DNA of 64,000 nt. Source: Emiliania huxleyi CCMP1516. Lineage: Eukaryota; Haptophyta; Isochrysidales; Noelaerhabdaceae. Positions 38,030-46,560 of this stretch are shown piece after piece; positions within the stretch are counted from its first letter, which is position 1, and each line of letters opens with the position of its first letter. The DNA lies in contig NW_005200960.1 of NCBI RefSeq assembly GCF_000372725.1, positions 40,372 through 104,371 on the forward strand. Reading direction: 5' to 3'. Made by a program: the position numbers and the translations under genes. Below the pieces are notes generated by a model that did no database searches, was not told the origin of the DNA, and worked only from the letters and a program-made list of their open reading frames with translations.

Positions 38030-38734
38030 ATGGTCTTCAAGGATATTGAGCGCGGCTCGGTCCTCCTGACGGTGGACAGCTCCGTTGACGTGACTATCGA
38101 CCCGTCGAGTCTTCTCCCGTTCGAGCACGACGGGATGGCCTTCACTTTGCAGGAGGTGCGGCGCGCGGGGTGGGAGGCGCTTGTGAGCGGCTCGGACGTG
38201 GCGTTCGCCCGGCTTAGCGCGTGCTCCGAGGCGCTGCAGATGCGGGTTGGGCTTCCTGAGCTACAGTCGCTTCCTGTCCCGGTGGCGGCGGCGGAGTCGG
38301 AGGCGACGGAGGAGTACGACCTCCTCGGCGGTGTGCTGAGCACCGACCTGTTGAGAGATCTTGACAGAGTGCTGAGCGTGCCGGCACCCGAAGCCCTGTC
38401 TCACTCTGCATACACGACGCCACCGCCACCGAGGGAGGTTGCAGGGGAAGGGATCGTTCAGTCCACGCCTCACAAGTTGACCATTGAGGAAATGCAAGAC
38501 GGCTTGGAGTTCCTTACTCTTCGCAGTGCTGGCGGGTCTAGCAGCCGTGCGGCTGCTCAGCACACCTCCCCCTCTAGCAGATCCTCCGAGGAAGATGGCT
38601 TGACGCCGGATCTGCTGACGGATTTGGACACGACTCTTGCTGCTCGCCGGACCATTTTGGCCCCTGCGGCTGCTCAGCACACCTCCCCCTCTAGCAGATC
38701 TACCGAGGAAGAGGACTGTCTGACCTACAGATGA
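38030..38734 (+). CDS. Unknown protein with a duplicated Ser-rich C-terminal unit
   Basis: The frame is open from 37925; the first ATG is at 38030. It reads as true protein (DIERGSVLLTVDSSVDVTID; HDGMAFTLQEVRRAGWEALV; DLLGGVLSTDLLRDLDRVLS). The C-terminus holds two copies of AAQHTSPSSRS-(S/T)-EE; in the DNA a 35-bp stretch at about 38550 is repeated at about 38669. G+C is lower than in neighbouring genes. I do not recognise the family; it could belong to a mobile element. Confidence 0.4.
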   Translation: MVFKDIERGSVLLTVDSSVDVTIDPSSLLPFEHDGMAFTLQEVRRAGWEALVSGSDVAFARLSACSEALQMRVGLPELQSLPVPVAAAESEATEEYDLLGGVLSTDLLRDLDRVLSVPAPEALSHSAYTTPPPPREVAGEGIVQSTPHKLTIEEMQDGLEFLTLRSAGGSSSRAAAQHTSPSSRSSEEDGLTPDLLTDLDTTLAARRTILAPAAAQHTSPSSRSTEEEDCLTYR

Positions 38735-39133
38735 GCGCATCACACTGTGCGTTATGTATTACATTTGTCGGTTCTGTCGATGTTATTCTTTGAAGGATGG
38801 CAGTAAGAGAAGACGTGTCTGTCGAGATTATCACACTTTTGTTTATTGGGGCACACATACATGGAAAGAGCGCGCGAGAGAGATAGAGAGGCCGCAAACA
38901 ATTGCGTTTCTTTTTTTCCCCGCTCCCACCTTGGTTGCCGCGCGTTTGTGCAGGCGCTGCAGCACCGCGGCGCCGCAGCACCGCTGCGCCCCGCTGCCGC
39001 TACACGCTGGCCAACAACACCGCTGCGCGGCGCCGCTACTAGCCGACAACACCCAGCGGGTCGCTTGTACATGGCGTCTCCAATCTGCTCGGTGAGCTCG
39101 AGCTCCGAACGGCCCAAAGGCAGTGCGGTCGTC

Positions 39134-39940
39134 GACCTCCGAAGGGCCCCCGGCCGCGGCGTGGTGCGGCGGCGTCACAAATCCGACGGCAGAGCACCGG
39201 GACGCGGTCGGGCGATCTGAGGTCCAACTAGGCGTATGGATTGCCCACCCAGGGCTATCACCTGGACCCATCAACAGGCGCCTGCGGCGCCGTGGTCAGG
39301 AGGTGTTGTTCACACTAGGTCTAGCAGGTCCTTTCGCCTGCGGAGGGACGCTCAACCGCTCCACGCCACGCCGCTTGCGGCGGTCCTCTTCCCAGCTCCG
39401 CTGAGGGCCCGAGCGTTATTTCAAAGCACAAAGGCGGGTGCTGTCGACTAAGGGACAATCTTGTCTGTCGGCAGCCGAACTTGTGATGGGACACCCTCGG
39501 AATCCAACTGCGTACTACTTGGCTAGCACGCTATTGGCATGCCGGCGGCTAAGGCCGAAATCGGTTCACACCTGCTCTTGCAGGTGTGAACACAAAGGAT
39601 TCACTCTTACACTTACCTGTGAAGTGTGAACAGCGGATTTTGAATATCGGTGTCGAAACACCGCTCTGACAGCGCTGAGCTACGCTTTTCGACCTCCGAA
39701 GGGCCCCCGGCCGCGGCGTGGTGCGGCGGCGTCACTGACAAGCTGCCGAGCCCAAATCACTGTGAGAGTCGTGATTTCTTGTTGGTTTTATAAAATCTCT
39801 CTCTCAAATCCGACGGCAGAGCACGGGACGCGGTCGGGCGATCTGAGGTCCAACTAGGCGTATGGATTGCCCACCCAGGGCTATCACCTGGACCCATCAA
39901 CAGGCGCCTGCGGCGCCGTGGTCAGGAGGTGTTGTTCACA
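39134..39940. repeat. Segmental direct duplication, one copy with an extra 70 bp
   Basis: CGACCTCCGAAGGGCCCCCG and the following bases to GGCGGCGTCAC at 39134-39180 recur at about 39690-39735. The next part (AAATCCGACGGCAGAGCA ... GTGGTCAGGAGGTGTTGTTC) at 39179-39317 recurs at about 39807-39940. Copy 2 has about 70 bp (39736-39806) between the two parts that copy 1 lacks. The rest of 38735-40039 has no gene I can support. Confidence 0.9.
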
Positions 39941-40039
39941 CCTGCCCAACCATTCATGCAACCACGCACCCTGAGCTGAAACGCATTTTCTCCGCGATAT
40001 CAGTCCCTGCCCGGGAAGCAGCCGGAACCCTGACTGCTC

Positions 40040-40600
40040 ATGCTCCGCTTTTCTTCGGTGAGCCCCGCCCAGCTCTTCCAACACTGCCCGCGAGACGTCC
40101 GAGCAGCCGTCCCTCCCCCGCGCGCGCACACCCCAAGCGGTCTCCGCCGCCGGCTCGCAGGTTGCGCGCGCCGCGCCCGCGCTTTTCCGCGCCGCGCGCC
40201 CGCCTGCGCGCGCGATGGCCGGGGGTGGCAAGCCGCTGGTGGTGCCCGAGTCTCCGTTTGACGGGCCGGCGGAGGGCAGCTTGGCGCGCTCCGAGCCGAT
40301 TGTGGAGATGGGCGTGAGGTACGAGGCAGGCAGCCCCTCGCCGATGGAGAGTATCCTCAGCCAGGAGCCGATCGTCGTCGATGGGCTCCTGGCGGTGACG
40401 GGCGGCGGGGCGCTCGGCTTCCCCAAGCAGTTTATCAAGCTCAAGCCCGACGACCCGACTCCAGTGGCGTGCACCTACTCGGGGCTGCGCTTTGTGAGCA
40501 AGCAGGCACCTGCGGCCGGCGCCAGCCCACCTCCTCCCCCGCACAATCTGAGCGTACGCCGCGCCCCCCCCAGGCGCTCAAGAAGGCAGGCAAGTTGTGA
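40040..40600 (+). CDS. NDUFS6-like mitochondrial complex I subunit with degenerate zinc site
   Basis: Exons 40040-40057, 40161-40505 and 40574-40600 join in phase to 129 residues. Intron 1 is GT-AG (103 nt), intron 2 GC-AG (68 nt). The leader MLRFSSVARAAPALFRAARP is a clear mitochondrial presequence. The core EPIVVDGLLAVTGGGALGFP followed by KQFIKLKPDDPTPVACTYSG and LRFVSK matches the NDUFS6 pattern C-GG-G-LGHP-xYINL ... C-YCG-RF. Of the zinc ligands only one Cys (in VACTYSG) remains: His of GHP is Phe and the second Cys of CxxC is Ser. It probably acts structurally in NADH dehydrogenase. Confidence 0.68.
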
Positions 40601-41042
40601 CTGACAGTCTAGTGCTAGATGTTCGATTCGAACTCCGATTCGTCGCGGTAGCCACCTCTCGGCAGGGCAAGCGGCGCGGCCTCTCCCGTGTTTTCATGAT
40701 TATGTGACGTTCATCGGTGCGTTTCACGCGTGTCTCGTGAATAAAACGTCAAAGTGCGCCGCCGCCGGCGGTGTGAGCGGGGCTCGCCGCCCCGCCCCCC
40801 GGCCCCGCGTGACGGCGCTCGTCTGTCATGCTCGATGTGGTCGATGGCGTCCCACAACTCACGACAGCGGAGCTTGCACACCTGTCACCTCACTCTCACA
40901 TGTCATGTTTAAGTTCAACAGTTCAAGATTCAAGTTACCTCCGCATTTGATGACTGTGATCTGAGCGGCTCTCCCACGCCGGTCGCCGCGCCGGCGGCCG
41001 CCCACCGGGGGCGTCCCCGCCTCTGCCTCGTCGTCGCCACTC
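40601..41042. other. Intergenic, nothing recognised
   Basis: Between a plus gene and a minus gene that converge. No supported feature. Confidence 0.5.
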
Positions 41043-41573
41043 TCACACACACGCCTCCAGCGGATCGATCGCCGAGACGCGCCAATCCGTCGGGAGCGCC
41101 TCCACCTTGCCACGAGCCGGGCCGGCTGCCGCCGCCTCCTCTGCAGCGGCATCCGCCAGATCGGACGAGGCCGCCGAAGGGGCCCATATTGTTGGTCCTG
41201 CAGGCATCCATGCGCCGCCGGTGGCCTCGGGCGGCGACTGCACCTCGCCTTCAAACACCCAGGTGCTCTGCTGCGGCCCGTTCTTCGAGTCTGTCGAGAA
41301 GCAAACGTGCATCTCTGCGCGACCATCGTACGGCTCAGCCAAGAGGGCGCGGCGCAGCCGGCATGAGACAACCCGCGCCTCACTCTCAGCGCGGTGCGAT
41401 GCGCGATCACCATCCAGCGCCAAACGCATCGCTGCGAGACACGCCGGCGCGAGGAGCGGGGCCAGCGCTTCCCAGTCGCGAGAGCGCAGTGCTGCTGTCG
41501 TTATGCAGTAGGCGTGCTGGGCGCCTCGCAAGAATTCTTCCGGATCAAGGCCGGCAAGGAGGCGTAGTGATGC
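41043..41573 (-). CDS. Tim44-like domain protein, last exon
   Basis: The exon opens at a CTGTAG acceptor (exon start 41573) and ends at 41043: ASLRLLAGLDPEEFLRGAQHAY, then CITTAALRSRDWEALAPLLA and ACLAAMRLALDGDRASHRAE. This helix, L-R-DW-L-LL and mixed beta pattern fits the Tim44-like/MRPL45 fold of mitochondrial import or mitoribosome proteins. The tail (WVFEGEVQSPPEATGGAWMP) differs from standard Tim44. Upstream exons were not found; the region beyond is occupied by a plus-strand open frame. Confidence 0.5.
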   Translation of the reverse strand, partial: ASLRLLAGLDPEEFLRGAQHAYCITTAALRSRDWEALAPLLAPACLAAMRLALDGDRASHRAESEARVVSCRLRRALLAEPYDGRAEMHVCFSTDSKNGPQQSTWVFEGEVQSPPEATGGAWMPAGPTIWAPSAASSDLADAAAEEAAAAGPARGKVEALPTDWRVSAIDPLEACV

Positions 41574-41647
41574 CTACAGATGGCCGTAACTTTTCCTCCA
41601 TCCTCCTTTCCTCTGTCCTTATAGCGTGCCGCTAGCTGCTCCTCGCC

Positions 41648-42673
41648 TTGAGCTCTGCGAGCTCCCAGAGAGAGAGGCTCGGGTCGACGAGGTCACGCTC
41701 TGCTGAGACCCAGCTGTCGACCGTTTCGGCAGGATTGAGCGGCCGCGATCGAGGAGCGCTTGCCGGCGAAAGTAGGCCCCGTGTTGCTAGCCTTGAATGT
41801 CGCAACATCGACGGACGGACGAGTCCTGGAAGTTTCCCCACGCACTTATTTTTTTGTCGCGAGAGCCTCGATCGCCGCGAAGTACGGCTGGTCGAGCTCG
41901 CACCCGATTGGCTCCACGGTTCCGCCGCCAGGTGTGGCTTGAGACCCGACGACATCAAGAGGCTACTGCGGGAAGCGGGCGGCTGCCCCGCGCGCGCGCT
42001 GCTGCTGCTCGCGCAGTCGACCCCGAACGGGCCCACGGTCCTCATCTGGGGCGGGACTCTCTCCGGCAGCAACCTCGTGGATGGCTTTTCGTGGGCCGAC
42101 CCAGACGACAACAGCCAGCTGCTCTTCGACGCGCTCTCCTTCGCCCTCAAGCCCGCGCCCGTCATCCGTCAAGACGTTGAGACTCCTTCAGGACTTGTGG
42201 CGAAAGAGCGACTGCGCTCCCTGTTCCCGGGGCATAACTCCCCCACAGCGCAGACGTTCACACTTCCACACCCACAGCGCATCGTCCAAGACCTGTCTTG
42301 TGTGTCCTCGTGCCTGGCCTGTGGTGGGGCGGCCTCGGAGGCATCCTCGCCGTCGTTGGGTCGAGCGTCGTTCTTTGCTGCTCCGGCTGAGTTCCTCCCC
42401 TCGCAGCTCGCTGCCTACTCGCTGCCTCGAGGGAGGGGGGGAAGAGGTCGAGCGGGCGCCACTGCGCTAGCACGGCGCGAGGCCCCTCCCCGAAAGGCAA
42501 GTACTAGCCACACGAAACCGAGACCCTCCCCCCCGCCCCGATCCCCCTACCCCCTTACTCCCCTCCCCCCCTCGGGAGGGCCGAACAGAGGCGCCGGGAC
42601 CCCGAAATCCCCTCCCACCCTCGGAGGGCCGGACAGAGGCGTCGAGGGGCCACGCTCTTTCCTTCGCATATAG
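41648..42673 (+). CDS. Hypothetical protein
   Basis: The middle of this frame (41870-42200) reads as protein: REVRLVELAPDWLHGSAARC, LRPDDIKRLLREAGGCPARA, PTVLIWGGTLSGSNLVDGFS and WADPDDNSQLLFDALSFALK. The opposite strand there is Ser-rich, as expected of an antisense shadow. The last 120 residues are Pro-rich over a C tract and are probably not coding. No family recognised; introns likely. Confidence 0.35.
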   Translation: MSSASSQRERLGSTRSRSAETQLSTVSAGLSGRDRGALAGESRPRVASLECRNIDGRTSPGSFPTHLFFCRESLDRREVRLVELAPDWLHGSAARCGLRPDDIKRLLREAGGCPARALLLLAQSTPNGPTVLIWGGTLSGSNLVDGFSWADPDDNSQLLFDALSFALKPAPVIRQDVETPSGLVAKERLRSLFPGHNSPTAQTFTLPHPQRIVQDLSCVSSCLACGGAASEASSPSLGRASFFAAPAEFLPSQLAAYSLPRGRGGRGRAGATALARREAPPRKASTSHTKPRPSPPPRSPYPLTPLPPSGGPNRGAGTPKSPPTLGGPDRGVEGPRSFLRI

Positions 42674-43190
42674 CGGCCACTCTACGGATCGCTGGTCGAG
42701 CCACCCGGGGGATGCCCCGCGCGCCTGTGAGCTGTGACCCAGGCGCGAGAAACGAATCTGCGAGGCGTGGCCGCTTATGAGGCCCGATGGGGAGGAGTAG
42801 TGGGGCGGACTACGGGGATCGGCCTCTTACACCGCCCTTCCCTGCAGCGAGCCCCTCCAACCCATCTCTCCCACCCACAGCACCCACCCGCCCGCGCGCG
42901 CTAGGTCCTGGGTGACGCAGGGGAAAGAAAGAAACCCTGCCGGCGAGCCTGTGGCGGGAACTAGCTAGCCTGGGCAGTCAGTCGGAGAAGGCGCAACTCA
43001 GTGCACTGACGGTCGGCCGTCAGAAAACACGTCACACCAACCCTCGCTACCCAACGCGGCCAAAGGATATTCACGAGAACCTCGAGAACGCCTGCGTGAT
43101 AGGATCGAAAGAGAAACGAGAGTCCCACAAGCAGACGCCACAGCACACGGGCACGCTGCTTGTGTCGCCTCGCGCCTCGTTCGCCTCGTT
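42674..43190. other. Intergenic, upstream of the ammonium transporter
   Basis: No gene seen. Immediately 5' (42567-42640) a 25-bp unit around AGGGCCGAACAGAGGCG is repeated once. Confidence 0.4.
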
Positions 43191-44845
43191 ATGGGAGACA
43201 TCGGGGCCGAGTTCGCGGCGTTCAAGAGCGACATGCAGAAAAAGGACCAAGCGCTTGACGCCTTCTACCTGCTCGTGTGTGGAACCTTCGTCTTCTTCAT
43301 GCAGTGCGGGTTCGCCTTGCTCGAGGCCGGCACAGTGCGCTCGAAAAACACAAAGAACATCCTTCTCAAGAACCTGCTGGACGCCTGCCTCGGTGCCATC
43401 ATCTGGTGGGCGTGGGGCATGGGCGCCGCGTACGGAGAGAGTGGCGAATCGGATGGGAACGTATTCATTGGCACGGCGCCAGACGGCGGCGGCCCGTTTC
43501 TCGCGGCCGGCTGGGCTGAAGTCGGTTTTGACCCGGCCAATGGCAAAGTCCTCGCCCTCTGGTTCTTCCAGTGAGTCCTCCCTGCGCGCCGTCGCCCCAG
43601 CCGCCACCGCGCAGAGCCACTCTCCGCCGGCATCGCAGCGGCGGCCCCTGACCGCGCCCCTCGCTCCAGATATGTCTTCGCGGCGACTGCGGCCACCATT
43701 GTCTCGGGGGCGGTCTGCGAGCGCGCCACGATCGGCGCCTATATCGCCTACACCTGCTTCATCACGGGCCTCATCTACCCCGTCGTTGTGCACTGGGTCT
43801 GGTGCGACAACGGCGGCTGGCTAGTGTGATGCGGATGTGTAGCCACTACACCGAGGAGCGGGAGGGGGCCCGGCGTTCATCATCTAATGCGTTTGTGTGC
43901 TTTTAGGCTTCCTCTCGGGCGCCTTCACCCAAGACAAGGACAAGACCGTCCTCGGCGGCTGCCTCGACTTTGCGGGCTCGGGCGTGGTGCACTTGACAGG
44001 CGGCGTCGCGGCGCTCTGCGGCGCAATCTTCATCGGGCCTCGCATCGGCCGCTTCGACGACGCCGGCCAGCCTGTGCCGATGCCGGGCCAGTCCACCCCC
44101 TTCCAGGTCCTCGGCACCTTCATCCTCTGGATGGGCTGGTACGGCTTCAACCCGGTGCCGCCGCCTGCACCCCGGCCTCGCGCCTCATCCCTCACCCACA
44201 TGCCCTCACCGATTTTGCCTTCTCCAGGGCTCCACCCTCGGCATCACGCCCGCCGGGTACGGCACCATCATGGCGCGCGCCGCCATGTGCACAACCCTCT
44301 CCGCCGCCGTGGGCGGCATCACCGTCGTCGGCTTCGGCCGCATCTTCTCAAAGACGTACGACGTGGGCATGATGTGCAACGGCATCCTCGCCGGCCTCGT
44401 CTCCATCACCGCCGGCTGCGCCTGCATGCTCCCGTGGGCCGCCTTCCTCACCGGCTTCATCGGCGCCTTCGTGTACTACGGCGCCTCCAAGCTCATGCTC
44501 AAGCTGCAGATCGACGACCCGCTCGACGCCTTCGCGGTGCACGGCGCGTGCGGCTTCTGGGGCGTCCTCGCCGTGGGCGTGTTCGGCCACCCCGACTACG
44601 TCAGCTTCGGCTGGAACGGCGAAAACGGGGACGTCGCGGGCGAGGCGCACACCGGCTTCCTGTACGGCGGCAGCACGCTCTTCGCCGCGCAGCTCGTCGC
44701 GCTCATCATCGAGTTCGCGTGGGTGGGCTGCACCTCTTCGATCCTCTTCTTCACCCTCAAGATGACAGGCGTGCTCCGCGTCTCGGAGCAAACCGAGCGC
44801 AACGGCATGGACCCGAGCAAGCACGGCGGCTCCGCGTACAACTAG
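43191..44845 (+). CDS. AMT: Ammonium transporter (AMT/Mep/Rh family)
   Basis: Exons 43191-43570, 43670-43812, 43907-44154 and 44228-44845 give 462 residues. Intron 2 needs a GC donor (GCGGCT) to give WCDNGFLSGAF; introns 1 and 3 are GT-AG. Eleven membrane segments are expected. Seen: [61 protein letters not shown], signature [30 protein letters not shown], and the pore region [16 protein letters not shown] with the second channel His. It imports ammonium at the plasma membrane, expected to matter for nitrogen-limited algae. No regulatory site is visible. Confidence 0.95.
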
Positions 44846-44887
44846 TCTACTGACGGTCGCTGCCGGCGAGGGCTGTCTCAAGGGAGA

Positions 44888-45105
44888 CGGAGAATCGCAA
44901 CTCCTCTCGCCGCGCGTGGGACAGCGTGCCTCGGGATAAGATTCGATCTTCCCGCGGGCAGCCCCGCGTGGCAGAACGCGCATGGGGATGCATGGGTTCG
45001 TGGAACGCGGGCACTTCTGGGTAGGGCGGCGGAGAATCGCAACTCCTTTCGATCGCCGCGCGTGGGACAGCGTGCGCCTCGGGATAAGATTCGATCTTCC
45101 CGGCG
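44888..45105. repeat. Direct duplication of about 70 bp in the 3' flank of AMT
   Basis: GGAGAATCGCAACTCCT to GGGATAAGATTCGATCTTCC occurs at about 44888-44960 and 45030-45105 with two small insertions in copy 2 (GATC and GC). Confidence 0.85.
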
Positions 45106-45479
45106 GCCCCGCGCGGCGCCGGCGGGCGCGCATTGCTGGGGGCATGTGGGGGTTTGCGCGTGGCATCACTGCACACTGGCATGGCTCAATAAACAAAAAT
45201 AAAGAAAAACGGACACTCTACAGTCTACTTACTACTTACTCTAGGAGAGGTCCCCGCCCGACTCCCGTGTAAACTGTAATATGCCACACACACACCAATA
45301 TATCATATATGTATGTATTTAGGCATTAGGGAAGGGGGAAAGCGGAAGCGGAAGGCGAATGTTGGACGCAGGGTAAAAAACAAATCCGCGCGCACCTGGC
45401 AGTGTGGCAAACCTCCCCAGACCCCCACCTGTGAAGCTGAAGCGTGAAGGGGCAAGGGCCTGTGCGTACGACATGACAT

Positions 45480-46222
45480 GTTTTGCGAGTATATGGGACA
45501 AAAGCGTAGAAAATGTCCCAAAAAGCGTGTCTCGAGTTTGTGGCAGCCCCACAGCCGGCGCGCGCTGCCAGGAAGCACCGCTCGCGGGTCGGCCGCACTC
45601 CCCGGCACCCAGGGAGTGCGGCCGACCGACCAGACCGAGTAGGCTCGACGCCGCGCTCGGTGTGGGGCTGCCACAAACTCGCCGCCGAACGTGCCACCGA
45701 CGGCGTCCTGGCGGAGGTGGTGGAGTTTGAGACCTGAGGCTGCGGAGGTGACGCCTGAGGTACCGGCCCGTGCACGGCGACTCAGCCGGCGACCGCCACG
45801 GGCTCAGACGAGACTTGTCGACGCGTTCCGGCTCAGCTTCACCGTGGTCCTCGGGCGTCTGTCAACGTCAGGACCACCCATACAGCTCGCGGGTTCGAGG
45901 TCGCAAGAGCCAAGATGGTGGCGTTTGGACATCCCAACCATCACACAAGACAGCCTGTAGGTGGTGGCGGGACGGCGAAGTGTTTGTGGCACTCGGCAGT
46001 AGGCACCCGCGGCACGGCCCCGCTGTCGGCTCTCGCGGGCTGCGGAACCGGCCCCAGAGGGGGACGGTCCGGGCGAGTGTGGCAGCTCCTGCGCTAGTAT
46101 GGGCAGCCTCTATCATAGCACTACTGATCCTGGTCATTAGAGCTGCCAGGGATAGCGTCAGGGGCCGGTAGGAGTCAAAACCCCTCATATTTGAGACATC
46201 GTGTCCCATATACTCGCAAAAC
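45480..46222. mobile_element. Inverted-repeat element of 743 bp with a nested hairpin
   Basis: GTTTTGCGAGTATATGGGAC at 45480 has its exact reverse complement ending at 46222 (21 bp). Inside, TTTGTGGCAGCCCCACA at 45537 is inverted at 45661-45677, with a further inner pair GTCGGCCGCACTCCC / GGGAGTGCGGCCGAC. No transposase and no clear target-site duplication. Probably a small non-autonomous DNA element; the family is unknown. The rest of 45106-46560 shows no gene. Confidence 0.6.
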
Positions 46223-46560
46223 GAGCCAGCTGTGAACAGGCACACATGCCGTTTTTTTTTACGAGACACGGGTTTCAGTTGCCGCCGCATGTGTACGAAG
46301 TACAAGTAGAACGACATGCCCGCTCCCGCTAAGCAAGTAGAAGTAGCACTAGAAACCACACCACAATGTCCGGCCTGACTTGAGGCCACATGCCACGGCT
46401 AGAGCACATAGAACACGGGTGAGGACTAGGCAAAGCAGCGGCTCCTGGCCAGCGCCGAGCGGGGAGGGGCGTTGCTCGAGACACCAGAGGTGGGCGGGAG
46501 AGGGAAACGGAGGGCGCAGCGGAGGGGCGGGGAGCGAGACCGCCATAGGCCATCATCGGA

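Noticed and set aside
39630-39695. tRNA-like sequence on the minus strand (TAGCTCAGCGC ... AGAGC ... GTTTCGACACC)
   Set aside because: An A-box-like and a B-box-like segment are present, but only about 8 bases apart. There is no room for an anticodon arm and no matching acceptor stem, so it is not a tRNA gene; at most a decayed tRNA-derived piece.
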